From NCBI GenBank assembly GCA_035548375.1, contig DASZTG010000096.1:1-64000 (forward strand): a stretch of DNA of 64,000 bases, read 5' to 3'. This stretch comes from JACQAP01 sp035548375 (GTDB taxonomy: Bacteria; Pseudomonadota; Gammaproteobacteria; Burkholderiales; JACQAP01). Below are positions 44,676 to 51,841 of this stretch, piece after piece (the stretch's first letter is position 1; each line of letters starts with the position of its first letter). The translations under genes and the position numbers were made by a program. The notes beneath the pieces were generated by a model. That model had not been told where the DNA came from and made no database searches. It worked only from the letters and a program-made list of their open reading frames with translations.

Positions 44676-46184
44676 GTGAACGCGAACCTCTACGACGCAT
44701 TGGCGCGGACCTTCGACGCCGGCCGCGAACGCATCTTCCTCGAAACGGAGGACGGACAGACGTTCACCGGCGCGGATCTCGCGCGCGAGTCCGCGAAATT
44801 CGCGGGCGCGCTGCTGGCAGCCGGGGCGAAGCGCGGCGATCGAGTCGCCGTGCAAGTCGAGAAGTCGCCCGCGAACCTGTTCTTGTATCTTGGCTGCCTG
44901 CGCGCCGGCCTGGTCTACCTGCCGTTGAATACGGCCTACCAGCGCGGCGAGCTGGCGTACTTCATCGCGGACGCCGAGCCGGTCGTGATCGTATGCAAGC
45001 CCGCGTCCTCGACGATCATGAATGAAATCGCCGGGGACAAGGTGCGCACGCTTACGCTCGACGAGCATGGCGCCGGAACCGCCGCGGATCTCGCGCTGGC
45101 GCAGCCGGGTACTTTTGCCACGGCCGAAACCGCGCCCGACGATCTCGCCGTCATCCTCTACACCTCCGGGACGACCGGGCGCTCCAAGGGCGCGATGGTC
45201 ACGCACCGCAACCTGCTGTCGAATGCGCGCACGCTGGTCGCGCTGTGGGGATTCGGCGAGCGCGACGTCCTGCTGCACGCACTGCCGATCTTCCACATCC
45301 ACGGCCTGTTCGTGGCCAATCATTGCGCGCTGCTATCCGGCGCGAAACTGCTCTGGCATCGCAAGTTCGACGCGAGCGCGGTGCTGCGCGATCTGCCCCG
45401 CGCAACCGTGCTGATGGGCGTGCCGACGTTCTACACGCGGTTGCTCGCTGAACCCGCCTTCGGTGGCAAGGCGTGCGGGACGATGCGCTTGTTCATCTCG
45501 GGATCGGCGCCGTTGCTGCTGGAGACTTTCGTCGAATTCGAGCAGCGCTGCGGCCAGCGCATCCTCGAGCGCTACGGCATGTCCGAGTCCGGCATGAACT
45601 GCTCGAACCCGCTCGAAGGCGAGCGCCGCGGCGGCACGGTGGGATTCCCGCTGCCCGGCGTGAGCCTGCGCATCGCGGATGCCGCCGACCGGCCGCTGCC
45701 GCAAGGCGAAATCGGCGGCATCCAGATTCGCGGCGACAACGTGTTCGCGGGTTACTGGCGCATGCCGGAAAAGACCTGCGAGGAGTTCACCGCCGACGGG
45801 TATTTCCGCACCGGCGACGTCGGCACCATCGATGGTGACGGCTACGTGGCCATCGTGGGCCGCGCGAAGGATCTCATCATCAGCGGCGGCTTCAACGTCT
45901 ACCCGAAGGAAATCGAGCTGGTGCTCGACGCCATGCCCGGCGTGGCGGAATCCGCCGTCATCGGCGTGCCGCATGCGGATTTCGGCGAAGCGGTGACCGC
46001 CGTGGTGGTGGCGAAGCGGGAAGCCGTGCTCGACCCGGCGGCCATGATCGCCGAGCTCAAGAAGAACTTTGCGAATTACAAGGTGCCGAAGCGGGTGTAC
46101 GTCGTCGACGACCTGCCGCGCAATGCCATGGGCAAGGTGCAGAAGGCGCTGCTGCGCGAGCGCTACGGCAAAGAGTCGCAATAG
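44676..46184 (+). CDS. matB: Malonyl-CoA synthetase (MatB-like acyl-CoA ligase)
   Basis: ANL-superfamily ligase of 502 residues that would make malonyl-CoA from malonate, CoA and ATP. Motifs: P-loop LYTSGTTGRSKGAM, LPIFHIHGLFVANH, substrate-binding RYGMSESGMN, adenylate motif YFRTGDVGTIDGDGYV, hinge GRAKDLIISGGFNVYP and catalytic lysine NAMGKVQKALLRERYG. The arginine in ERYGMSE is the malonate-recognising feature of MatB proteins. It starts at GTG, five bases after the decarboxylase-like gene; no strong Shine-Dalgarno sequence is seen, so translation may be coupled. Another short dicarboxylate is possible. Confidence 0.87.
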   Translation: MNANLYDALARTFDAGRERIFLETEDGQTFTGADLARESAKFAGALLAAGAKRGDRVAVQVEKSPANLFLYLGCLRAGLVYLPLNTAYQRGELAYFIADAEPVVIVCKPASSTIMNEIAGDKVRTLTLDEHGAGTAADLALAQPGTFATAETAPDDLAVILYTSGTTGRSKGAMVTHRNLLSNARTLVALWGFGERDVLLHALPIFHIHGLFVANHCALLSGAKLLWHRKFDASAVLRDLPRATVLMGVPTFYTRLLAEPAFGGKACGTMRLFISGSAPLLLETFVEFEQRCGQRILERYGMSESGMNCSNPLEGERRGGTVGFPLPGVSLRIADAADRPLPQGEIGGIQIRGDNVFAGYWRMPEKTCEEFTADGYFRTGDVGTIDGDGYVAIVGRAKDLIISGGFNVYPKEIELVLDAMPGVAESAVIGVPHADFGEAVTAVVVAKREAVLDPAAMIAELKKNFANYKVPKRVYVVDDLPRNAMGKVQKALLRERYGKESQ

Positions 46185-46193
46185 GAGGCGGCC

Positions 46194-47048
46194 ATGGACT
46201 GGGAAGGCGGCAGGCGCAGTGACAACGTCGAGGATCGCCGCGGCATCGGCATTCCCGGCGGCGTCGCGGGCGGCGGCATCGGGGTCGTGGTGCTCGCGCT
46301 GGTCGCGATGTTCTTCGGCGTTGATCCCCGCGTGGTCTTGCAGGAGGTCGGCCAGGACCAGGCGACGTCGGGCCAGCAGCAGGCCGTGCCGGTCGACCCG
46401 GCGCAGGACAAGCTCAAGGATTTCGTTTCCGTCGTGCTCGCCGATACCGAGGACACCTGGGGCGAGATCTTCCAGCGCGGTGGCGCGCAATACGAACGGC
46501 CGAAGCTCGTGCTGTTCACGGGCGCGGTGCGTTCGGCCTGCGGATTGGCGCGGTCCGCCGTCGGGCCGTTCTATTGTCCCGGCGACCACAAGGTCTATAT
46601 AGACCTGGATTTTTACCGGATGCTGGAAAAGCGCTTCGGTGCACCTGGAGAATTCGCGAAGGCCTATGTCGTCGCGCACGAGGTCGGCCATCACGTCCAG
46701 AACCTGCTCGGCATATCCGGGAAGGTGCAGGCGGCGATGCAGCGGTCAAGCCAGGAACGCGCCAACCAGTTGTCGGTGCGCCAGGAGTTGCAGGCCGATT
46801 GCTACGCCGGCATCTGGGCCAACCACGCCAACCGGTCGCGGCATATCATCCAGTCCGGCGACATCGAATCGGCATTGAATGCCGCCGCCGCCATCGGCGA
46901 CGACAAGCTGCAGATGCAAGCGCAGGGCTACGTGGCGCCGGAAAGTTTCACGCATGGCAGCTCGGCACAGCGCGTGCAATGGTTCAAGCGAGGCTGGGAA
47001 TCCGGCGAGTTGTCGGCCTGCGATACCTTCCGCAGCAGTCACAACTGA
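46194..47048 (+). CDS. ypfJ: YpfJ-family zinc metallopeptidase
   Basis: A 284-residue membrane-anchored protein. The conserved start MDWEGGRRSDNVEDRRG is followed by one helix (GGIGVVVLALVAMFFGV) and a periplasmic domain with the zinc motif HEVGHH (H162, E163, H166) and downstream RQELQADCYAGIWANH carrying the third ligand. Family neutral zinc metallopeptidase; physiological substrate unknown. It follows matB by nine bases with a GGAGG site, so it may share the transcript, though functional linkage to malonate is not obvious. Confidence 0.9.
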   Translation: MDWEGGRRSDNVEDRRGIGIPGGVAGGGIGVVVLALVAMFFGVDPRVVLQEVGQDQATSGQQQAVPVDPAQDKLKDFVSVVLADTEDTWGEIFQRGGAQYERPKLVLFTGAVRSACGLARSAVGPFYCPGDHKVYIDLDFYRMLEKRFGAPGEFAKAYVVAHEVGHHVQNLLGISGKVQAAMQRSSQERANQLSVRQELQADCYAGIWANHANRSRHIIQSGDIESALNAAAAIGDDKLQMQAQGYVAPESFTHGSSAQRVQWFKRGWESGELSACDTFRSSHN

Positions 47049-47056
47049 CGCGCGGT

Positions 47057-47863
47057 TCAGACCGGCGTCGAGAACAGCGACCAGAGCATTCGCGTCGCCA
47101 GGATGAACAGGATCACGGCGAAAATCCTTTTCAGCCGTATCACCGGGATGCTGTGCGCCATCCTGGCCCCGAGCGGCACGGTGATGAAGGTTCCGATCAC
47201 GATTCCGGCAAGCGCGGGCAGGTACACGTAGCCCAGACTCATCGCCGGCATGTGATCCTTGTCCAGGCCGGTGGCGATGAAGCCGATGGCGCCCGCCAAT
47301 GCGATCGGAAGCCCGATCGCCGCCGACGTGCCGATGGCATTGCGCATGGGCACGTTGCACATCGACATCATCGGGATCGAAAGCACCCCGCCGCCGACGC
47401 CGACCAGCGCCGAGACGATTCCCACGACGAGCCCGGCGATATGCATTCCCAGCTTGCCGGGCAGCTGCCTGGAAGGCTTCGGCTTGACGTCCGCGAACAT
47501 CTGCACGGCGGAGACGTAAACGAATATCACGAAGAACACCGCAAGGTATTTCGACTTGAGGGAATCAGCCACGAGCACGCCCAGCAGCGTGCCCACGATC
47601 AGCGCGGGCGTGCAGGCACGCAGGATGTCCCAGCGCACGGCGCCGTGCTTGTGGTGGGCGCGCAGGCTGGAGATGGACGTGAAGACGATGCTGGTGATCG
47701 ACGTGCCCAGCGCCATGTGCAGGATGCGATCGGCGGGAAAACCCTGCATCGTGAAAACGTAGACCATCAAGGTGACGAGGATGAGGCCGCCGCCTATGCC
47801 CAGCAGGCCGGCGAAAAAGCCGACGAACAGGCCCATCAACAGGTAAACGATCCACCACTCCAT
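47057..47863 (-). CDS. TSUP-family (TauE/SafE) membrane permease
   Basis: A 268-residue protein with about eight helices. N-terminal motif LLMGLFVGFFAGLLGIGGGL and the second repeat IVGIVSALVGVGGGVLSIPM identify the TauE/SafE sulfite-exporter family. It is convergent with ypfJ (eight bases apart) and lies nine bases downstream of the EVE-domain gene on the same strand. Second TSUP gene in the window, not closely similar in sequence to the one beside mnmE. Substrate unknown. Confidence 0.9.
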   Translation of the reverse strand: MEWWIVYLLMGLFVGFFAGLLGIGGGLILVTLMVYVFTMQGFPADRILHMALGTSITSIVFTSISSLRAHHKHGAVRWDILRACTPALIVGTLLGVLVADSLKSKYLAVFFVIFVYVSAVQMFADVKPKPSRQLPGKLGMHIAGLVVGIVSALVGVGGGVLSIPMMSMCNVPMRNAIGTSAAIGLPIALAGAIGFIATGLDKDHMPAMSLGYVYLPALAGIVIGTFITVPLGARMAHSIPVIRLKRIFAVILFILATRMLWSLFSTPV

Positions 47864-47871
47864 CTGCGCGC

Positions 47872-48327
47872 CTACAGGAGCTTCAGGATGAATTCCGCTT
47901 CCTGCGGCTCGACCGGCGTGATCGACAGCCGGTTGCCGCGCTGGAGCACGCGCATCGAAGCGAGCTCGGGATGGGTCTTCATTTCCGGGAGGCCGAGCAC
48001 GCGCGTCTTTTTCACAAAAGTGACGTCGACGTTGAACCAGCGCGGATTGTCGCGCGATGCCTTGGGGTCGAAATACTCGCTCTTGCGGTCGAACTGCGTC
48101 TCGTCAGGATGCGCAAGCGCCGATACCTTCGCGATCCCGGCGATGCCGGGCTCCGGACAGCTCGAATGGTAGAAGAACACGCCGTCGCCGACCGCCATCT
48201 GGTCGCGCATGAAATTGCGTGCCTGGTAATTGCGAACACCCCACCATGGGGCGGTCTTGCGCGGCGCCTTGGCGAGATCGTCGATGCCGAAGACATCGGG
48301 CTCGGACTTCATCAACCAATAGCTCAT
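47872..48327 (-). CDS. EVE-domain protein (thymocyte nuclear protein 1-like)
   Basis: A 151-residue protein matching the EVE fold (related to PUA/YTH modified-base readers). Family motifs: WLMKSEPDVFGIDDL, WWGVRNYQARNFMRDQM, VGDGVFFYHSSCPEPGIAGI and NPRWFNVDVTFV. The ATG at 48327 gives the family start MSYWLMKSEP. A terminator hairpin lies just upstream, separating it from 6S RNA. Related proteins in this position near zapA/6S RNA are common; the ligand is presumed to be a modified nucleobase. Confidence 0.9.
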   Translation of the reverse strand: MSYWLMKSEPDVFGIDDLAKAPRKTAPWWGVRNYQARNFMRDQMAVGDGVFFYHSSCPEPGIAGIAKVSALAHPDETQFDRKSEYFDPKASRDNPRWFNVDVTFVKKTRVLGLPEMKTHPELASMRVLQRGNRLSITPVEPQEAEFILKLL

Positions 48328-48340
48328 GATCCCGCCGCGC

Positions 48341-48371
48341 AAAAAAAAGAGTCCCGGATCGCCGGAACTCT
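48341..48371 (-). terminator. Rho-independent terminator downstream of 6S RNA
   Basis: Read on the minus strand, AGAGTTCCGG, loop CGAT, CCGGGACTCT form a ten-pair stem (one G-U) followed by a run of U (plus-strand A-run 48341-48348). It ends the 6S RNA/zapA transcript before the EVE gene. Confidence 0.82.
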
Positions 48372-48424
48372 GTCGGACTTCTGGACGGCCGCTAAACGGA
48401 GGTCCATTTATCCGGTCCTTGCTT

Positions 48425-48575
48425 CAAGTTGTAGGGCGCCCCCCGCGATCTCCGTCAGACCGACATCTTGAACCTAGGGTTCAAGGCGGTCGCTTTCCGA
48501 GCACATCAGGCGCTTCCGCGAGGGACGCGCACAACAGCGCTACATTAGGCAGCAACCAAGGTATTTAACATTGGT
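48425..48575 (-). ncRNA. ssrS: 6S RNA (ends approximate)
   Basis: Global regulator that mimics an open promoter and sequesters sigma-70 RNA polymerase. The gap between zapA and the next gene is its conserved place. Read on the minus strand it has the family's 3' hairpin CTTGAACC-CTA-GGTTCAAG (the E. coli RNA has CCTTGAACC-AA-GGGTTCAAGG), preceded by TGATGTGCTCGG and followed by GTCTGACGGAGATC, both resembling E. coli 6S segments. A -10-like TTAAAT (plus coordinates 48563-48568) would start transcription near 48556. Exact ends are uncertain by tens of bases. Confidence 0.65.
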
Positions 48576-48622
48576 TCAAAGAATTACAGCCTGACGAACA
48601 ACGCAGGGGACATTGACTGGCG

Positions 48623-48937
48623 TCAGAACAACTCATCCTGACCGTTCATAGCCTGGTCGATGGCTGACTGCATGCTGAAGATTCTACGCTTAAACTCACC
48701 CACATCAAATCTGCCGTCCACGCGCGTTGACAGGAATTCGTGGGTGATGTTCAGCGCCGCCATGATGGCGATGCGCTCGACGCCGATGACTTTTCCCGCG
48801 TCGCGAATCTCGCGCATCTTGTTGTTCAGGTATTCCGTCGCCTTCAGCAGTTCCTTCTGCTCTTCCTCGGAGCAGGAGATGCGGAATTCGCGCCCCATGA
48901 TGCTGACGTCGAGGCCGTTCTTGCCCTGGCTGCTCAT
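48623..48937 (-). CDS. zapA: Cell division protein ZapA
   Basis: A 104-residue FtsZ-ring-associated protein. N-terminal beta hairpin GLDVSIMGREFRISCSEEEQ and the helical dimerisation domain (ATEYLNNKMREIRDAGKVIG, VERIAIMAALNITHEFL) match the family. It overlaps the upstream ZapB-like gene by four bases and precedes 6S RNA on the same strand. Confidence 0.95.
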   Translation of the reverse strand: MSSQGKNGLDVSIMGREFRISCSEEEQKELLKATEYLNNKMREIRDAGKVIGVERIAIMAALNITHEFLSTRVDGRFDVGEFKRRIFSMQSAIDQAMNGQDELF

Positions 48938-49134
48938 TCCGTGCCTTCCGGCATCTGCGCCAGCAGGGCTTCCAGCCTGGCCTTCGCGGTATCCACCTTT
49001 TCCGAAAGGCGCCTGTTCTCGTTCTGCATGGATACCAGGTTCTGGCGCAACTGGGAGTTGTCCTTGCGGAGTTTCTGGGTCAACTGGATGAGCTGACCGA
49101 TCTTGTCGTCGAGAGTGCTGAGCTCGGCTTCCAT
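48934..49134 (-). CDS. ZapB-like coiled-coil protein (TIGR02449 type)
   Basis: A 66-residue protein that is one continuous coiled coil with leucine heptads (LDDKIGQLIQLTQKLRKDNS, QLRQNLVSMQNENRRLSEKV). Proteins of this size upstream of zapA stabilise the division ring. The ATG at 49134 begins the coil (MEAELSTL); an in-frame TTG at 49170 lies inside the promoter -35 box and is unlikely to be used. It overlaps zapA by four bases. Confidence 0.85.
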   Translation of the reverse strand: MEAELSTLDDKIGQLIQLTQKLRKDNSQLRQNLVSMQNENRRLSEKVDTAKARLEALLAQMPEGTE

Positions 49135-49140
49135 CGCAAC

Positions 49141-49170
49141 ACTATAGTTATGAAAAGCGTGAAAAGTCAA
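49141..49170 (-). promoter_or_regulatory. Promoter of the zapB-like/zapA/6S unit, apparently leaderless
   Basis: On the minus strand TTGACT (49165-49170) and TATAGT (49141-49146) are 18 bases apart, five matches of six each. Only six bases separate the -10 from the ATG at 49134, so transcription should begin at or next to the start codon, and no ribosome site is possible. Confidence 0.6.
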
Positions 49171-49273
49171 CTGCTAACACATATTATTGAAAGTATTTTG
49201 GCATATGTTGCGGGGTAGCGGTACCGGCCGTCCAATCGGTGCAAAAACGCCCGCATTTCGCCCGCGAATCGAA

Positions 49274-49301
49274 TTGCCGCGGCATTCCCATCGGTTAGAA
49301 T
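49274..49301 (+). promoter_or_regulatory. Promoter of the riboswitch-btuB transcript
   Basis: TTGCCG (49274-49279) and TAGAAT (49296-49301) are 16 bases apart, four and five matches. The predicted start near 49308 coincides with the first bases of the cobalamin riboswitch. Confidence 0.55.
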
Positions 49302-49307
49302 CCATGC

Positions 49308-49531
49308 ACGTTCTCGGGTGCCCCGCCTGAATTCCTTCGGGTGGGGTCAAACGGGAAACAGGTGCGCGCCGGTAGATTTTGATCCGCTGGCGCAATTCCT
49401 GTGCTGCCCCCGCAACGGTAAGCGACCACGGGGCCTGCCATGATGCCACTGAGTGTACCGCCCGGACCATCGGCGACACACTTGGGAAGGCGGCAGGTCC
49501 GAAAGCGCAAGCCCGGATACCGGCCTGTCGG
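49308..49531 (+). promoter_or_regulatory. Cobalamin (B12) riboswitch
   Basis: The leader of the TonB-dependent receptor has the conserved parts of the class I cobalamin aptamer in order: GGGAAACAGGTG, then GCTGCCCCCGCAACGGTAAG, the B12 box ATGCCACTG, TTGGGAAGGCGGCAG, and the 3' element AAGCCCGGATACCGGCC. About 130 bases separate it from the ATG. The segment CTCCC (49609-49613) could pair with the GGGGAG ribosome site (49652-49657), suggesting that bound B12 blocks translation. The aptamer is clear; the switching mode is inferred. Confidence 0.93.
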
Positions 49532-49662
49532 ACGCAAACGGAGATTCCGCGCGGGGCGGGCATCCGGTGCGGACGTCCTTCCTCACCCGGCCCTCACCCT
49601 TTCCGGAACTCCCTTTTCACAACTCGCGCATGCGGCGGGCTTGCGCTTCAAGGGGAGCAGCA

Positions 49663-51747
49663 ATGAACAAGCAGTGGATATATGTTCTGGCATCCGTGTT
49701 GCCGGCGGGAATTGCGCACGCGCAGAAAACGGACGTGGTTGCGGATGAAGTCGTCGTGACGGCGACAAGGTTCGAAGACACGCAGGCGGACAAGCCTCTC
49801 AATATCACCGTCATCACTTCCGAGGAAATCCGCCAGTCGCCCGCGCGGACGGTACCGGAATTATTGTCATATCAGGCCGGCATCGGCGGTCGCGACCTGT
49901 TCGGCAACAACGCGTCGCAAGCAACGGTCGACATGCGTGGATTCGGCGCGACCGCCGCGCAAAATACGCTGGTATTGCTGGACGGCAGGAAGATGAACGA
50001 CATCGACCTGTCCGGCGTGCAATGGTCCGCGCTGCCACTGGACTCGATCGAACGCATCGAAATCATTCGCGGCAGCGGTACGGTCCAATATGGCGACGGC
50101 GCGGTCGCCGGCGTGATCAACATCATTACGCGCAAACCCGGCAAGGACGGCCCCCAGGGCATGGTGGGCATCAGCGCGGGCAGCTTCGACACCTACCAGG
50201 CGCGCGCCAGCGGCGAATTGGGAAACGACACCGCGGGCCTGCGCGTGGGCGGCGCCTACTACGACTCGAAGGGCTATCGGGACAACAATCGCGACATCCA
50301 GTCGACTGCCTCTGCGGAAGGTCGCTGGAATGCGGCGATCGGCGACATCTCGCTGCGCTTTGCCGGTGCCAACGAGAATTTGCGACTGCCCGGTGCACGC
50401 ACCGTCCAGCCGAGCATAGGGCTCAACGAGCTCGAGACCGACCGCAAGGGGACTTCCACGCCCAAGGACTATGCATTGAGGGACGACAACGTCGTCCAGT
50501 TCGACTGGTCGCGCACGGACGGAGCATTCTCGGAAGTCGTCGGTGTGTCATATAGAAACAAGGAGCAGAAATCGTATTTCGACTTCGGCGGATTTCCCGA
50601 CTATCGTGAAATCAACCTGGATGTGCTCGCGGTCACGCCGCGCATGCGGTTCGATCACTCGCAGTTCGGCGTGAACGGAAATCTGGTGCTTGGCGTCGAC
50701 TGGTATACGTGGGACTACGACCTCGCGCTGTCCGCGTCGCCGACCACCATCGCCCAACCCGTGCACAAGGTGAATGCCCAGCAGGAAAATCGCGCGCTCT
50801 ATGTCCTGGAATCGCTGAAACCGCTGGAGGGGACCACCCTGACCGGCGGTGGCCGTGTCGAGTGGTTCCATATCGGCGCCAACGATCACTTCGATCCGAC
50901 TGCGCCGAATCCGACCTTCATTAACGGCGGCTCGCCGAGCGGCGAGCAGAACGACCGGCAATTCGCGTGGGAACTCGGCCTGCGCCAGGCCCTGACGAAA
51001 CAATGGTCGGCTTATGCGCGCGCGACGCGGGCCTATCGTTTCGCGACCGTGGACGAAACCTACGAGACGACCGCCCTTTTCGAGCAATCTTTCCAGTTCC
51101 TGGAGCCGCAAACGTCGATTACTTACGAAGTCGGCACCGACTGGCGGGGAACGGCGGCGGACGCGCGCATCGGCGTATTCCAGACGGATATCAAGGACGA
51201 GATCCACCTGGACGCGTTCACGTCCGGGGTCGGAAATACCAACCTGCCGCCTTCCCGGCGACGCGGCATCGAGTTCGACGCCGGCGTGCAACCCGCGGAG
51301 CGCCTGGATCTCCGGTTCACGTACACGTATACGGACCCGAAATTTCGCGACGGCGAGTTTCCCGGCGGCCCGTTTTCGACGACCAATGTCAACATTGCCG
51401 GCAAGACGGTTCCGCTCGTGCCGCGGCACAAGGCAACCTTCAACGCTAACTGGGGAATCACGCCGTCGACGAACCTGTCGGGAGCGGTTGTCTACGTGAG
51501 CGAGCAATTCATGGACAACGACGAAGCAAACGACCTCGGCGTAAAGATTCCGTCCTACACCGTGGTCGATTTAAAGCTCACGCAGCAGGTAGGTGCGGCG
51601 CGCTTCGGCGTGGCGATGAACAATGCGCTCAACGAGAAGTACTACAACTACGCCGTGCGATCGCAGTTCGTACCCGATCGCTACAATGCGTATCCGTTGC
51701 CGGAGCGCACGTTCATGGCATTCGTGGAATACCGGTTCGGCAAATAG
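49663..51747 (+). CDS. btuB: TonB-dependent outer-membrane receptor, BtuB-like
   Basis: A 694-residue outer-membrane transporter. Signal peptide NKQWIYVLASVLPAGIAHAQ, TonB box DEVVVTATR, plug domain (PELLSYQAGIGGRDLFGNNA, VLLDGRKMNDIDL, IEIIRGSGTVQYGDGAVAGV, NIITRK) and a 22-strand barrel ending in the outer-membrane signature aromatic pattern (FMAFVEYRFGK). Preceded by a cobalamin riboswitch, so corrinoid is the likely ligand; no btuCDF or cob genes are adjacent. ATG 49663 has an AGGGGAG ribosome site. A terminator follows. Confidence 0.92.
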   Translation: MNKQWIYVLASVLPAGIAHAQKTDVVADEVVVTATRFEDTQADKPLNITVITSEEIRQSPARTVPELLSYQAGIGGRDLFGNNASQATVDMRGFGATAAQNTLVLLDGRKMNDIDLSGVQWSALPLDSIERIEIIRGSGTVQYGDGAVAGVINIITRKPGKDGPQGMVGISAGSFDTYQARASGELGNDTAGLRVGGAYYDSKGYRDNNRDIQSTASAEGRWNAAIGDISLRFAGANENLRLPGARTVQPSIGLNELETDRKGTSTPKDYALRDDNVVQFDWSRTDGAFSEVVGVSYRNKEQKSYFDFGGFPDYREINLDVLAVTPRMRFDHSQFGVNGNLVLGVDWYTWDYDLALSASPTTIAQPVHKVNAQQENRALYVLESLKPLEGTTLTGGGRVEWFHIGANDHFDPTAPNPTFINGGSPSGEQNDRQFAWELGLRQALTKQWSAYARATRAYRFATVDETYETTALFEQSFQFLEPQTSITYEVGTDWRGTAADARIGVFQTDIKDEIHLDAFTSGVGNTNLPPSRRRGIEFDAGVQPAERLDLRFTYTYTDPKFRDGEFPGGPFSTTNVNIAGKTVPLVPRHKATFNANWGITPSTNLSGAVVYVSEQFMDNDEANDLGVKIPSYTVVDLKLTQQVGAARFGVAMNNALNEKYYNYAVRSQFVPDRYNAYPLPERTFMAFVEYRFGK

Positions 51748-51767
51748 CCGGAAGGGACGCTGAAACG

Positions 51768-51793
51768 AAAGGCCCGGTTTTGCCGGGCCTTTT
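51768..51793 (+). terminator. Rho-independent terminator after btuB
   Basis: AAAGGCCCGG, loop TTTTG, CCGGGCCTTT: a ten-pair stem ending in T residues, 20 bases after the receptor stop. It closes the B12-controlled transcript before msbA. Confidence 0.88.
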
Positions 51794-51841
51794 GCATTCC
51801 CGATCCTGTCGAGTACACGCGAGTTTTGCTATTGTGCAGCC

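Noticed and set aside
44668..44683. parS-like palindrome TTCACGTGAA at the matB start
   Set aside because: Only the inner ten bases fit; 11 of 16 parS positions match, and it is ~19 kb from the real sites. The GTG start codon lies inside it, so chance is sufficient.
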